Shown: positions 45,164 to 54,023 of the stretch, one piece after another
Position numbering within the stretch: the stretch's first letter is position 1
Layout: every line of letters starts with the position of its first letter
Notes under the pieces: model-generated
The model's input: the letters and a program-made list of their open reading frames with translations, nothing else
The model's database searches: none
What the model was told of the DNA's origin: nothing
Source: Virgibacillus_R byunsanensis
GTDB taxonomy: Bacteria > Bacillota > Bacilli > Bacillales > Amphibacillaceae
Length of the DNA: 64,000 nt
Reading direction: 5' to 3'
Assembly: GCF_042675965.1 (NCBI RefSeq)
Contig: NZ_JBHTKJ010000001.1
Span: 62,001-126,000 of the forward strand
Position numbers and translations under genes: made by a program

Positions 45164-46807
45164 CTATCTTAAAAATTTGATCATTCGATAATGCTTCATT
45201 AACACAATCAATAGTAGGAAGGAAATCACTGCTAGCAGACTGACGCCAACTATTACATTGATGTCTATAGCCATAATCTTAACAGTCATCATAAATCCTG
45301 AACCGATTAGTAACATCGTAAACATAATCCCTTCAAGCAGTATATAAAAGTGATGCATCGTTCTGGACTGGTGCTTTTCTTTCTGCCATTGTCTATCCTT
45401 TTCCCCTCTTTCTAACCAATTTAACATGGCTCGCGGGTAAGATAAAACTGGTTTTAATGTATCTTTTGCCATTTCACTATAAATAGAGTCAGTGATTCCC
45501 TTACCACCAAGCCATTGCTTAACAGTTGGTTTTGCCCACTTTCCAATATCAATTTCTGGATATAAATGAATTAGAACACCAAGAATAATAGACATGGCTC
45601 GACCTAGATATGCATAATCAGCTGATAACTGAATCGGTTGATCCTTTATGAAGATACGGATATCTTCTTTTAACTGATCCATTGTTTCTGCATCCATCTG
45701 TTGAAATGATCCATTTTCATACATATCGACCGTCTGTTTAATCATTTTTTCTACTTTTTTCTTATTTGCACCCGGTAAAAGAAAATTCATTTCATCTAAC
45801 GTTTCCATTATCTTGTCATAATCATCCATAATTAATCCTTGAATGACTCTTTTAAAATAATGTGTATCCTGTCTTCTGACATCACCTACCATTCCGAAAT
45901 CAATAATGGAAATTAAACCACTCTTCTGTACTAGTATATTCCCTGCATGTGGATCTGCATGAAACAAACCGTCATTTAAAAATTGATCTAAGTAAAAATC
46001 AAATAAAGTTTTCGCCGTTTGCTTTACATTTATATGGTGTTTGTTCATATAGTGAAGGTCGGTTATTTTAGCTCCCTCAACCCACTCCATTACCATAACT
46101 TTTTTTGTACATAAACGTTTAAAATAGAAAGGAACATGAATGCGTTCATTATCCTTATAACGATCCCTGAAATAGATTCCATATTCTAATTCTTTCTTAA
46201 AATTAAGTTCTTTGTCCATAACGTAAACTAGTTCGCGGTACAATGCATGCAAGTCAGCAATTTTTCCAAATGATGTAAACACTGAAATGATCCAAAAAAC
46301 GATCTTTAATGCCCGAAAATCCATATGAAAGATATCCTGTATCCGGTAGCGTTGAATCTTAATTGCGACATCGGATCCATCTTTTAATGTGGCCCGGTAC
46401 ACTTCGCCAATGGATGCGGAAGCAACAGGACTGTCCCCTATTTCTGAAACTTTATCTGTTAATTCACTATTCCATTCTTCTTCTAGTAGTGACTTCGCAT
46501 ATGGAAAGGGTGATGGCGGTACACGATCTACTAAACCTGAAAGTTCTCTAATAAATACTTCTGGCATGAAATCGTTTCGCGTACTTAAAAATTGTCCTAC
46601 CTTTATAAGAACTCCACCTAGCATAATTGCTTTATCTCTGTATTCTTTCGCCTGTTTGATTAACAATGATTCCCACTTCAGTCTGGTTCGTTCATCCCAA
46701 ACAGAATGCCTAAAATGAAAGATATATATTTGTGTAATAAACTTTATAGTCATCCATACTATTACTGTACAACGATATATAAAACTGTATTTAAATTTTC
46801 TTTCCAA
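45164..46807 (-). CDS. AarF/UbiB (ABC1) family atypical kinase
   Basis: Membrane-linked atypical kinase/ATPase, related to UbiB. Motifs: LIKVGQFLSTRND (the KxGQ region), ASIGEVYRA, DPHAGNILV and the metal-binding IDFGM; two C-terminal membrane helices follow. The frame is open from a TTG at 46879, but TTG at 46807 (MERKFKYSF) has GAGGTG six bases upstream. The substrate is unknown; in Bacillaceae, which use menaquinone, the role is uncertain. Confidence 0.85.
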   Translation of the reverse strand: MERKFKYSFIYRCTVIVWMTIKFITQIYIFHFRHSVWDERTRLKWESLLIKQAKEYRDKAIMLGGVLIKVGQFLSTRNDFMPEVFIRELSGLVDRVPPSPFPYAKSLLEEEWNSELTDKVSEIGDSPVASASIGEVYRATLKDGSDVAIKIQRYRIQDIFHMDFRALKIVFWIISVFTSFGKIADLHALYRELVYVMDKELNFKKELEYGIYFRDRYKDNERIHVPFYFKRLCTKKVMVMEWVEGAKITDLHYMNKHHINVKQTAKTLFDFYLDQFLNDGLFHADPHAGNILVQKSGLISIIDFGMVGDVRRQDTHYFKRVIQGLIMDDYDKIMETLDEMNFLLPGANKKKVEKMIKQTVDMYENGSFQQMDAETMDQLKEDIRIFIKDQPIQLSADYAYLGRAMSIILGVLIHLYPEIDIGKWAKPTVKQWLGGKGITDSIYSEMAKDTLKPVLSYPRAMLNWLERGEKDRQWQKEKHQSRTMHHFYILLEGIMFTMLLIGSGFMMTVKIMAIDINVIVGVSLLAVISFLLLIVLMKHYRMIKFLR

Positions 46808-46904
46808 GCCAAACACCTCACCTACTAACCAATACCCAACATACGTCATTTCGAAAACATTATAGATAAGCTTGGTCAATCCTTTTATTATATGTGAAAT
46901 ATAT

Positions 46905-46932
46905 TTGGATATATGTATATATTTATTATAAT
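46905..46932 (+). promoter_or_regulatory. Candidate promoter of the YjiH-like gene
   Basis: TTGGAT, 16 bp, TATAAT, 35 bp upstream of the start codon. Confidence 0.5.
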
Positions 46933-46966
46933 AGAAGCAACTTATTAATCTTAGGAGAGAGTTAGC

Positions 46967-48313
46967 ATGAAAAATTCATATAACATAACAGATCACCTGC
47001 GTTTTATTATCCCCTCACTAATTGGTATTTTCTTATTCATGACTCCAGTTAGTAGTGATAATGGTTTAACCATCCCCATTGCCCTTATGGCTAATTGGGT
47101 ACAGGATAAACTTGCCAATCAATTATCTGCCATTATGATGACAATCATTGTCATAACAGCAATCATAACTGTACTAGCAAAACTATTAGGTCGTGACAGT
47201 TTTAATAAAACTCCTTTTTGGTATCAGCTTTTTCATGTGAGCAACTTTTGGGCTGCAACTCGGGTTGTGGCAGCCATTTTTGCCATCATGGTTTATTTCG
47301 AATTAGGTCCAGAAGCAGTGCATGGGCCTGACACCGGACAGTTTCTATTAGGGGATTTATTGCACATATTATTTGCAGTCTTTTTATTTGCCGGGTTGTT
47401 TTTGCCATTATTAATGAACTTCGGATTACTGGAGTTGTTTGGAACATTAATGACAAAAATTATGAGACCACTGTTTAAGCTTCCCGGCCGTTCATCCATT
47501 GATTCATTAGCATCCTGGATCGGTGATGGAACAATCGGGGTACTGTTAACAAGTAAACAATATGAAGGTGGTTACTACACGAAAAGAGAAGCAGCAGTTA
47601 TAGGTACAACATTCTCTGTAGTCTCCATTACATTTACACTGGTCGTTATTCAGGAAATGGAGCTAGGACATATGTTCATTCCATTTTACTTAACAGTCCT
47701 TACAGCTGGGTTTGTTGCTGCATTAGTTATGCCAAGAATTCCGCCTCTATCACGAAAGTCAGATACGTATATAAAAGAAACCTCAGAAGGAATTAATGAA
47801 AAGATTCCTGAGGGTTATAACACGTTTACATTCGGATACAAAAATGCGATAGATCGTAGTAGAAACGAAACAAGTGTATACAACTTTTTCAAACAAGGTG
47901 GACAAAACATTTTAGATATGTGGATGGGCGTGGCACCAGTTGTCATGGCTTTCGGGTTAATTGCATTAATTCTCGCAGAAAACACTCCTTTATTTACATG
48001 GCTTGGATTGCCTTTTGTACCGTTACTAGAAGTCATGCAAGTACCACATGCAGCTGCCGCTTCTGAAACGATATTAGTTGGATTTGCTGATATGTTCTTA
48101 CCAGCAATCATCGGTTCAAGTATCGAATCTGAAATAACCAGGTTTATTATTGCCGCATTGTCGGTTACCCAGTTAATTTACATGTCGGAAGTCGGGGGAC
48201 TGTTATTAGGTTCCAAAGTCCCTGTTTCTTTCAAAGATTTAATCCTTATTTTCTTATTGCGTACATTAATTACATTACCTATTATTGTTTTCATTGCGCA
48301 TATGATATTTTAA
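46967..48313 (+). CDS. YjiH-family membrane protein with nucleoside-recognition (Gate) domain
   Basis: A 448-residue protein with about ten membrane helices and the Gate-type segment LPGRSSIDSLASWIGDGTIGVLL. Such proteins are putative transporters; substrates are mostly unknown. AGGAGAG precedes the ATG. It is convergent with the aminotransferase of the ectoine-type cluster and shares its terminator, so a role in uptake for that pathway is possible but unproven. Confidence 0.8.
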   Translation: MKNSYNITDHLRFIIPSLIGIFLFMTPVSSDNGLTIPIALMANWVQDKLANQLSAIMMTIIVITAIITVLAKLLGRDSFNKTPFWYQLFHVSNFWAATRVVAAIFAIMVYFELGPEAVHGPDTGQFLLGDLLHILFAVFLFAGLFLPLLMNFGLLELFGTLMTKIMRPLFKLPGRSSIDSLASWIGDGTIGVLLTSKQYEGGYYTKREAAVIGTTFSVVSITFTLVVIQEMELGHMFIPFYLTVLTAGFVAALVMPRIPPLSRKSDTYIKETSEGINEKIPEGYNTFTFGYKNAIDRSRNETSVYNFFKQGGQNILDMWMGVAPVVMAFGLIALILAENTPLFTWLGLPFVPLLEVMQVPHAAAASETILVGFADMFLPAIIGSSIESEITRFIIAALSVTQLIYMSEVGGLLLGSKVPVSFKDLILIFLLRTLITLPIIVFIAHMIF

Positions 48314-48382
48314 TCTTGGACGTGGCTAATTTTATCGTTAAGCATACACTTTCCTAGTTATATTATTTTTACTCCTAAACTC

Positions 48383-48416
48383 AAAAACAGGCGGAATAGT
48401 CACCGCCTGTTTTTTT
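48383..48416. terminator. Bidirectional terminator
   Basis: AAAAACAGGCGG pairs with CCGCCTGTTTTTTT between the YjiH-like gene and the aminotransferase. Confidence 0.85.
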
Positions 48417-49734
48417 ATAGATCTTTTTCCACTGCTATCAATGATTCATGCAGGATCGTAATCATTTCATCCATTTCCTGTTTGTTAATGATAAATGGTG
48501 GTGCAAAGGCTAGTGTATCTTGCCCGTCATATAAGACAGCCCTGCAGATAAGTCCTCTTTTCAATGCTTCATTAACAACCTTTGGTGCAAGCTGTTCTTC
48601 AGTTTTACTTTGCAATCCAATTGCTCCGAGTAGACCTAATCCGCGGACATTACAAACCAAATCATGTTCTTTTTCCAGCCAGTTGAAGCCTTGAAGCATT
48701 TGATCTCCCATTACGCGTACATTTTCAATTAAGTTTTCTCTCTCAATTATTTCAATGTTTTTCATTGCAACTGCGCAACACATTGGATGACCACTATACG
48801 TATAGCCGTGCATAAATATCCCATCAGATAGATCAATTAACTCTTGATGAATATCCTCGGAGATTACCATACCTCCAAGGGGAGCATACCCACTTGATAC
48901 ACCTTTGGCTATACACATGATGTCTGGTACAACGTCGTAATGATCCATACCAAACGTTTTTCCAGTCCTACCAAATCCTGTTATGACTTCATCCGCTATG
49001 AAAAGAATATCATTTTCATCGCAAATACGACGAACTTCCTGGAAATACCCAACTGGTGCTACGTTTACTCCACCTGAGCCTTGAATCGGTTCTGAAATAA
49101 ATGCTGCAATTGTGTCAGCGCCTTGCTCTTCTATCAACTGCCGTAATGATTCTACCGTACTTTCTACATAATGGAAGTCTTGTGCCAGAGAAGTGGTAAA
49201 ATCACGAAATGGCTGAAGACCTGTTGCACTTGTTGCTCCCATTGCGAGACCATGATAGGATTTTTTCCGAGAAACAATCTTCTTTTTTTCAGGTTGCCCT
49301 TTTAATTTCCAATAATGGCGCACTGTTTTAAATGCTGTATCATTTGCTTCCGAACCACCTGAGGTGAAAAAAGTTGTATTCAAATTACCAGGCGTCATCT
49401 CTGCAATTTTCGCTGCTAGACGAATCACAGGTTCGTGACTCCAGGCAGAAAACGCCGAACTAAAGGCAAGTGTCCCCATCTGTTGCATTGCTACTTCTCC
49501 AAGCTCTTTTCTTCCATGTCCAATATTTACATTCCAAAGTGATGATAAACTGTCCATCAGCTTTCTGCCTTGTATATCTTTTAAATAGATGCCCTCTCCT
49601 TCTGTGAAAATAAATGCTGGCCCTTCTTCTTGTTGTTGTTTTAAAGATGACGTTGGATGCAGAAAGTGTTTCTTATCCAGTCTTTTTAACTCCTCATGTT
49701 TTTGTTGTTCATTTTTAAATATTGCCGTTTCCAT
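48415..49734 (-). CDS. Class III aminotransferase, likely diaminobutyrate transaminase (DoeD/Atf-like)
   Basis: PLP aminotransferase (439 aa) of the omega type. The PLP lysine is in CIAKGVSSGYAPLGG (near residue 276), the phosphate site in TSGGSEANDTA, and the ring-stacking region in ADEVITGFGRTG. In ectoine catabolism such an enzyme turns L-2,4-diaminobutyrate into aspartate semialdehyde. The family assignment is firm; the substrate is inferred from the cluster. AGGGGGAG precedes the ATG, 13 bp behind the aldehyde dehydrogenase. Confidence 0.8.
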   Translation of the reverse strand: METAIFKNEQQKHEELKRLDKKHFLHPTSSLKQQQEEGPAFIFTEGEGIYLKDIQGRKLMDSLSSLWNVNIGHGRKELGEVAMQQMGTLAFSSAFSAWSHEPVIRLAAKIAEMTPGNLNTTFFTSGGSEANDTAFKTVRHYWKLKGQPEKKKIVSRKKSYHGLAMGATSATGLQPFRDFTTSLAQDFHYVESTVESLRQLIEEQGADTIAAFISEPIQGSGGVNVAPVGYFQEVRRICDENDILFIADEVITGFGRTGKTFGMDHYDVVPDIMCIAKGVSSGYAPLGGMVISEDIHQELIDLSDGIFMHGYTYSGHPMCCAVAMKNIEIIERENLIENVRVMGDQMLQGFNWLEKEHDLVCNVRGLGLLGAIGLQSKTEEQLAPKVVNEALKRGLICRAVLYDGQDTLAFAPPFIINKQEMDEMITILHESLIAVEKDL

Positions 49735-49747
49735 ACGGATCTCCCCC

Positions 49748-51196
49748 TTAAATTATATTTTTCCTCAGGTTAAACTGAATCACTTTCGGTTCAGTCATTT
49801 CCTGAATGGCAAATTTGATTCCTTCACGTCCAATTCCAGATCCTTTAACACCACCAAACGGCATACCATCGATTCGGTAGTCACTACTATCGTTGATCAT
49901 TAGGCCACCAACTTCCAAACGTCTCGCTGCTTCAAACGCATGCTCCACATTGTTTGTGAAAATACCTGCTTGTAATCCGTACTCAACATTATTCGCTCGC
50001 TCAATTCCTTCGTTTAGATTCTTGATTTGATACAACAAAACAACTGGTCCAAAAATTTCTTCCTGCGCAATTTGACAGTTTGGGGGAACATTCACTAAAA
50101 CGGTAGGTGAATAAAAAGCTCCGTCCCTAGTTCCACCTGTTAATATGGTCGCTCCTTTTTTTACAGCTTCCATTACCCATTCCTCAACTCTTTTTGCTTC
50201 CTTCACACTGATTAATGGTCCCATATCTGTTGATGGAATCCGTTTATCACCCACTTTATATTGCTTTGTTTTATCCACAAAAGACCTTTGAAAGGTTTCG
50301 AAGACGGATTCTTCGATATAGATCCGTTGAACACCGATACAATTTTGTCCTGCAGCTGAGAAGGCACCAGATACACACGCACTAGCCGCTTCGTCCAAAC
50401 AAGCATCACGCAAAACAATGGCAGGGGAATTGGATCCGAGCTCCATGTTTATCTTTTTCAAGCCAGCCTGATGAGCTATTTTTTCTCCTGTTGGCAGTCC
50501 TCCCGTAAAGGAAACCATTCGGACAGCTGGATGTGTCACTAACACTTCTCCGATCTCACTTCCGCTTCCTGTAATGATAGATAATACTTTTTCCGGTAGA
50601 CCAGCAGCAACAAAGGCTTCTGCTAAAAGAATGGCACTTATCGGTGTTAACGAGGAAGGCTTCACAACAATCGCATTCCCTGAAGCGATCGCAGGGCCAA
50701 TCTTATGGGCAACCAAATTTAATGGGTCATTAAATGGCGTGATCGCACCAATTACTCCGATCGGAAACCGGTAGTAGTATCCGATTCGATTCTCATGACC
50801 TGGCATTTGATCAAATGGTATCGTTTCACCGTTAATCCGTCTTGCTTCCTCAGCAGAAATCCGAAGTGTTTGTATACATCTTGATACCTCGCTTGTTGCC
50901 TCATTAATCGTTTTGCTACCTTCTCTTGCAATCATGGTTGCATACTTTTCTTTATGGGAATTCACATAATCTGCGGCTGTATTTAATATGCGGATTCTTT
51001 CATGAACAGGCATGTTAGCCGCAATGATCGTGCCTTCTTTCGCTTCTTCAATTGCAAAAAGCATATCTTCTGCTGTTGCACGCGGTACCGTGCTAATTAC
51101 TGTTTGGTCTTGGGGGTCGAGTACGTCAATTATGTCTTCTCTATCCTCCCAGTTCCCGCCGATTAACATCTTTTTACCTAGCACTTTTGTTTTCAT
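49748..51196 (-). CDS. NAD(P)-dependent aldehyde dehydrogenase (DoeC/Ssd-like)
   Basis: An ALDH-superfamily enzyme of 482 aa. The catalytic Cys is in GQNCIGVQR (near 283) and the general-base Glu in MELGSNSP (near 250); PFGGVKGSGIGREG lies near the C terminus. In this cluster it would oxidise aspartate semialdehyde to aspartate, like DoeC, or another semialdehyde. It is second from last in a tight four-gene run. Substrate is inferred. Confidence 0.8.
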   Translation of the reverse strand: MKTKVLGKKMLIGGNWEDREDIIDVLDPQDQTVISTVPRATAEDMLFAIEEAKEGTIIAANMPVHERIRILNTAADYVNSHKEKYATMIAREGSKTINEATSEVSRCIQTLRISAEEARRINGETIPFDQMPGHENRIGYYYRFPIGVIGAITPFNDPLNLVAHKIGPAIASGNAIVVKPSSLTPISAILLAEAFVAAGLPEKVLSIITGSGSEIGEVLVTHPAVRMVSFTGGLPTGEKIAHQAGLKKINMELGSNSPAIVLRDACLDEAASACVSGAFSAAGQNCIGVQRIYIEESVFETFQRSFVDKTKQYKVGDKRIPSTDMGPLISVKEAKRVEEWVMEAVKKGATILTGGTRDGAFYSPTVLVNVPPNCQIAQEEIFGPVVLLYQIKNLNEGIERANNVEYGLQAGIFTNNVEHAFEAARRLEVGGLMINDSSDYRIDGMPFGGVKGSGIGREGIKFAIQEMTEPKVIQFNLRKNII

Positions 51197-51227
51197 ACAT
51201 TTTCACACCTTTCTTTAGCACACTGTT

Positions 51228-52208
51228 TTACTCCTTTACGTAAATTTCTTGCTTTCGTCTCAGCTGATTTAAAGCATATACTGCAATTGCTGTATCCTGT
51301 GCTCCTGTTCCCGTTAAATCCGCTACCGTTATTTCAGAACTATCTGTTCTTCCGGTTTTTTTTCCAGAGGTAAGCTCGCCGAGTTCGATTACATCCGTCT
51401 CTTTGGAAAATAGACCTTCTTCAACAGCTGATCGTAATTCGCCGAGTCGTAAACACTGTGTTTTCACATCACTTACGTATATATCTGCTCTTTTCAAAAT
51501 GGAAGCTTCAAGCTCTTGTTTGTGTTCTGCATCTGATCCCATTGCCGTTATGTGAACACCTGGGTGAAGCCACGCTTCTTGAATGACTGGACTTGTTGCT
51601 GGTGTTGTCGTAATAACTACCTCACTTAGTGCTACCACGTGCTCTGGGTTTGTTGCTATATGCACGTTTACATCAAGATCACGTTCCATTTCCTGTTTAA
51701 AGGCAATAACTCTAGATTCTGTAGGACCATAAACGATAACTTCTTTAAAATCCCTGACTTTATGAAGTGCTTTAATTTGATACCTTGCTTGTGCTCCCGC
51801 TCCAATGACCCCAGCAGTATAGATCGTATCATTTGCCAAATACTTTGCAGCTACAGCTCCGGCTGCTGCTGTTCGTATATCTGTTAAATAACCATTATCA
51901 AGAAGCAGTGCTTTTGGCTCTCCTGTGACGGAACTTATTAGCATCATCAACCCATTGGCACTCGGTAATCCCAGCTTGAAATTATCAAAAAAACCAGAAG
52001 ATACCTTTAATGCAAAAAGCTCCGAACCAGGAATATAAGCTGTTTTAACATCAACTTCCCCGTTATATTCAGGTATATCAACTCGCATAATTGGTGGCAT
52101 TACAACTGATTTCGTAGCCAAATCCGTAAATGCTTTTTCTACTACTGTGATCGTCTCATCGTTAATACCAACAAGCTCTTTTATTTCCGCTTGGTTGAAA
52201 ATCAACAA
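51228..52208 (-). CDS. eutC: Ornithine cyclodeaminase/mu-crystallin family protein (EutC-like)
   Basis: A 326-residue NAD-binding protein with the Rossmann motif GVIGAGAQARYQ and the family segments DIRTAAAGAVAAKYLA and AMGSDAEHKQEL. In hydroxyectoine catabolic clusters EutC works with EutB to convert hydroxyectoine to ectoine. It starts at TTG with GGGGAG upstream, 25 bp behind the DoeA-like gene. The name relies on the cluster; true ornithine cyclodeaminase activity is the alternative. Confidence 0.65.
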   Translation of the reverse strand: MLIFNQAEIKELVGINDETITVVEKAFTDLATKSVVMPPIMRVDIPEYNGEVDVKTAYIPGSELFALKVSSGFFDNFKLGLPSANGLMMLISSVTGEPKALLLDNGYLTDIRTAAAGAVAAKYLANDTIYTAGVIGAGAQARYQIKALHKVRDFKEVIVYGPTESRVIAFKQEMERDLDVNVHIATNPEHVVALSEVVITTTPATSPVIQEAWLHPGVHITAMGSDAEHKQELEASILKRADIYVSDVKTQCLRLGELRSAVEEGLFSKETDVIELGELTSGKKTGRTDSSEITVADLTGTGAQDTAIAVYALNQLRRKQEIYVKE

Positions 52209-52233
52209 GTGAATCTCCCCCCCTTTCGTTTTC

Positions 52234-53439
52234 TTAACTGATTACCGTTTCAAAATCTATATCCCCTTTTACGATCAACTCTCTTGAGAAGTTTGTTAGT
52301 ATTTCACACCCTGAATTTGTAACACGGAAGGATTCACTAATTTCGATTCCATATTGATCAAACCATAAGCCCGGAATAAGATGAAACGTCATGTTCGGCT
52401 GTAAGATGGTCTTATCACCTTTTCGGATACTTGCTGTGTGCTCTCCCCAATCGGGTGGATAACTTAGTCCCATGGAATAACCTAAACGGGCTTCTTTTTC
52501 GATTCCATGTTTGGAAATTACGTTTCGCCAAGCTGCTTCTATTTCTTCACACGTTACACCAGGTTTTACAATATCTAGTGCTGTGTTTAGTCCTTCGACC
52601 ACAACTTTCGATATTTCCTTCACTTCATTAGTGGGATTACCTAATGAAACTGTACGTGCTAACGGAGCATGATACCGTTTATAACAACCAGCAATTTCGA
52701 TAATGACCAATTCTCCAGTTTTAAACGTTTGGTCCGTCCACGTTAAATGCGGTGCCGATGTTCTTTCTCCAGTAGGCAGGAGTGGAACAATTGCTGGATA
52801 ATCACCACCAAAATCTTTGGTACCCGTTATCAAGTCATAATAGATCGCTGCGATAGCATCACATTGTCTTGCACCAACATGAATAGCATTCGTCGCTGTA
52901 AGCATCGCCTTATCTACAATCGCTGCAGCTTTTTTCATATTCTCGATTTCAGCATCTGATTTGATAATACGGATATAATTTACTAATAAACTAGCATCCT
53001 TAAAATGTGCATTTGGAAGTCTAGTCTTTAGCTTTTCATAGGACCTTGCTGTGAAATAATACGCTTCCATTTCCACACCAAATTTTCGATTACCTTGCCC
53101 AATTTGTGCCAAAAAATCTGCCATAAATTCCATTGGGTGCTTTGTGTCTGACTGTACATAGTCATCTGGATAAGCAATAATATTGTTTTGATCCAACCAA
53201 GTAGTTGCCCTCGCTCCATTGGCATCCTGATACCTTCCTATCCAAAGTGGCTGATCCTCGTCAATAATGATTACTACCATTTGATCAACATAAAAACTCC
53301 ACCCGTCATACCCTGACAAATAATTCATATTGGATGGATTGGTCACAAGTAATACCTCTATCCCCTCTTTTGCCATACTCTCTTTTGTTTTAGCTACACG
53401 CTCCTGATACTCTTGATATTCATAATGACTAAACAACAA
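52234..53439 (-). CDS. doeA: Ectoine hydrolase-like M24 protein (DoeA/EutD)
   Basis: Creatinase/prolidase-fold protein of 401 aa. N-terminal GYDGWSFY and GRYQDANGA are like ectoine hydrolase, which opens the ectoine ring to acetyl-diaminobutyrate. The usual M24 metal ligands are missing: the segment reads IIEIAGCYKRYHAPLART where metallopeptidases have Asp, so it is creatinase-like; Glu248 is a candidate nucleophile by analogy with EutD. I start at TTG 53439 with AAGGAAGGTG upstream; the frame extends to an ATG at 53478 with a less typical N terminus. Confidence 0.7.
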   Translation of the reverse strand: MLFSHYEYQEYQERVAKTKESMAKEGIEVLLVTNPSNMNYLSGYDGWSFYVDQMVVIIIDEDQPLWIGRYQDANGARATTWLDQNNIIAYPDDYVQSDTKHPMEFMADFLAQIGQGNRKFGVEMEAYYFTARSYEKLKTRLPNAHFKDASLLVNYIRIIKSDAEIENMKKAAAIVDKAMLTATNAIHVGARQCDAIAAIYYDLITGTKDFGGDYPAIVPLLPTGERTSAPHLTWTDQTFKTGELVIIEIAGCYKRYHAPLARTVSLGNPTNEVKEISKVVVEGLNTALDIVKPGVTCEEIEAAWRNVISKHGIEKEARLGYSMGLSYPPDWGEHTASIRKGDKTILQPNMTFHLIPGLWFDQYGIEISESFRVTNSGCEILTNFSRELIVKGDIDFETVIS

Positions 53440-53501
53440 CGTTCTACACCTTCCTTCTCTAATAGGGGAACACCCCACATGAATTACCTTTCTATATGTT
53501 T

Positions 53502-53531
53502 ATTATAATATTTTGTTTATTCTTAAAACAA
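53502..53531 (-). promoter_or_regulatory. Promoter of the ectoine-type operon
   Basis: Minus strand TTGTTT, 18 bp, TATAAT, about 65 bp upstream of the TTG start. An inverted hairpin GGGGTGTTCCCC lies in the leader. Confidence 0.5.
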
Positions 53532-53653
53532 TTGCTATTATGTATGAACTTTTTAATGGATTGTTTATACAATTTGTATAGAAGTGATGATTTTTATGCC
53601 TGAATGAAGAATTTTGGAGATGGATAAGTGTGGTTTGATTCGGGGTGCGGTTT

Positions 53654-53740
53654 TAGAAAACTTGGCTTATCGCCAAGCCTTAATGGCGGAAGCCTTAGTT
53701 GCACTTATGCAGATGAGAAAGTTTTATACTCTCTTATCTG
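53654..53740 (+). repeat. R1 dispersed structured repeat
   Basis: TAGAAAACTTGGCTTATCGCC to CTCTTATCTGC, nearly identical to the copy at 37364. It lies 12 bp from MITE copy B. Confidence 0.85.
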
Positions 53741-53752
53741 CTTAAAAAAATA

Positions 53753-53976
53753 GGCTGTTTGCACGCAATGTTGGGTTTTCATCTTTATAGTTGAAATAAA
53801 TACGACGTAACTTGAAAACACGATCTGTGCTCTGCCACTTTCCGCGCGCTCGCGCTGAGCCTCCTCGCTCGCAAAGACCGCTCCCTGTGGGGTCTGTGGC
53901 GTCTTCCGGCAGAAATCACGTCGTTGCTGCTACGTCGTATCTACTCTCTCCAAAGCAACAAACTTTACGAAAAGCC
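53753..53976. mobile_element. R2 MITE copy B
   Basis: Begins GGCTGTTTGCACGCAATGTTG and ends AACTTTACGAAAAGCC, matching both ends of copy A, with TACGACGTAA and TACGTCGTAT as inner inverted blocks. The flanks are A-rich (AAAAAATA and AAAAAAAA), so an 8-bp duplication is possible but not clear. It lies with R1 between the pucR terminator and the doeA promoter; nothing else is seen in 53532-54023. Confidence 0.75.
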
Positions 53977-54014
53977 AAAAAAAAATAGCAGGAGGTTTAC
54001 ATCCCTGCTGCTTT
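53977..54014 (-). terminator. Intrinsic terminator of pucR
   Basis: Minus strand AGCAGGGATG-taaac-CTCCTGCT followed by ATTTTTTTTT, directly after the PucR-family gene. Confidence 0.75.
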
Positions 54015-54023
54015 CCAATGCTG

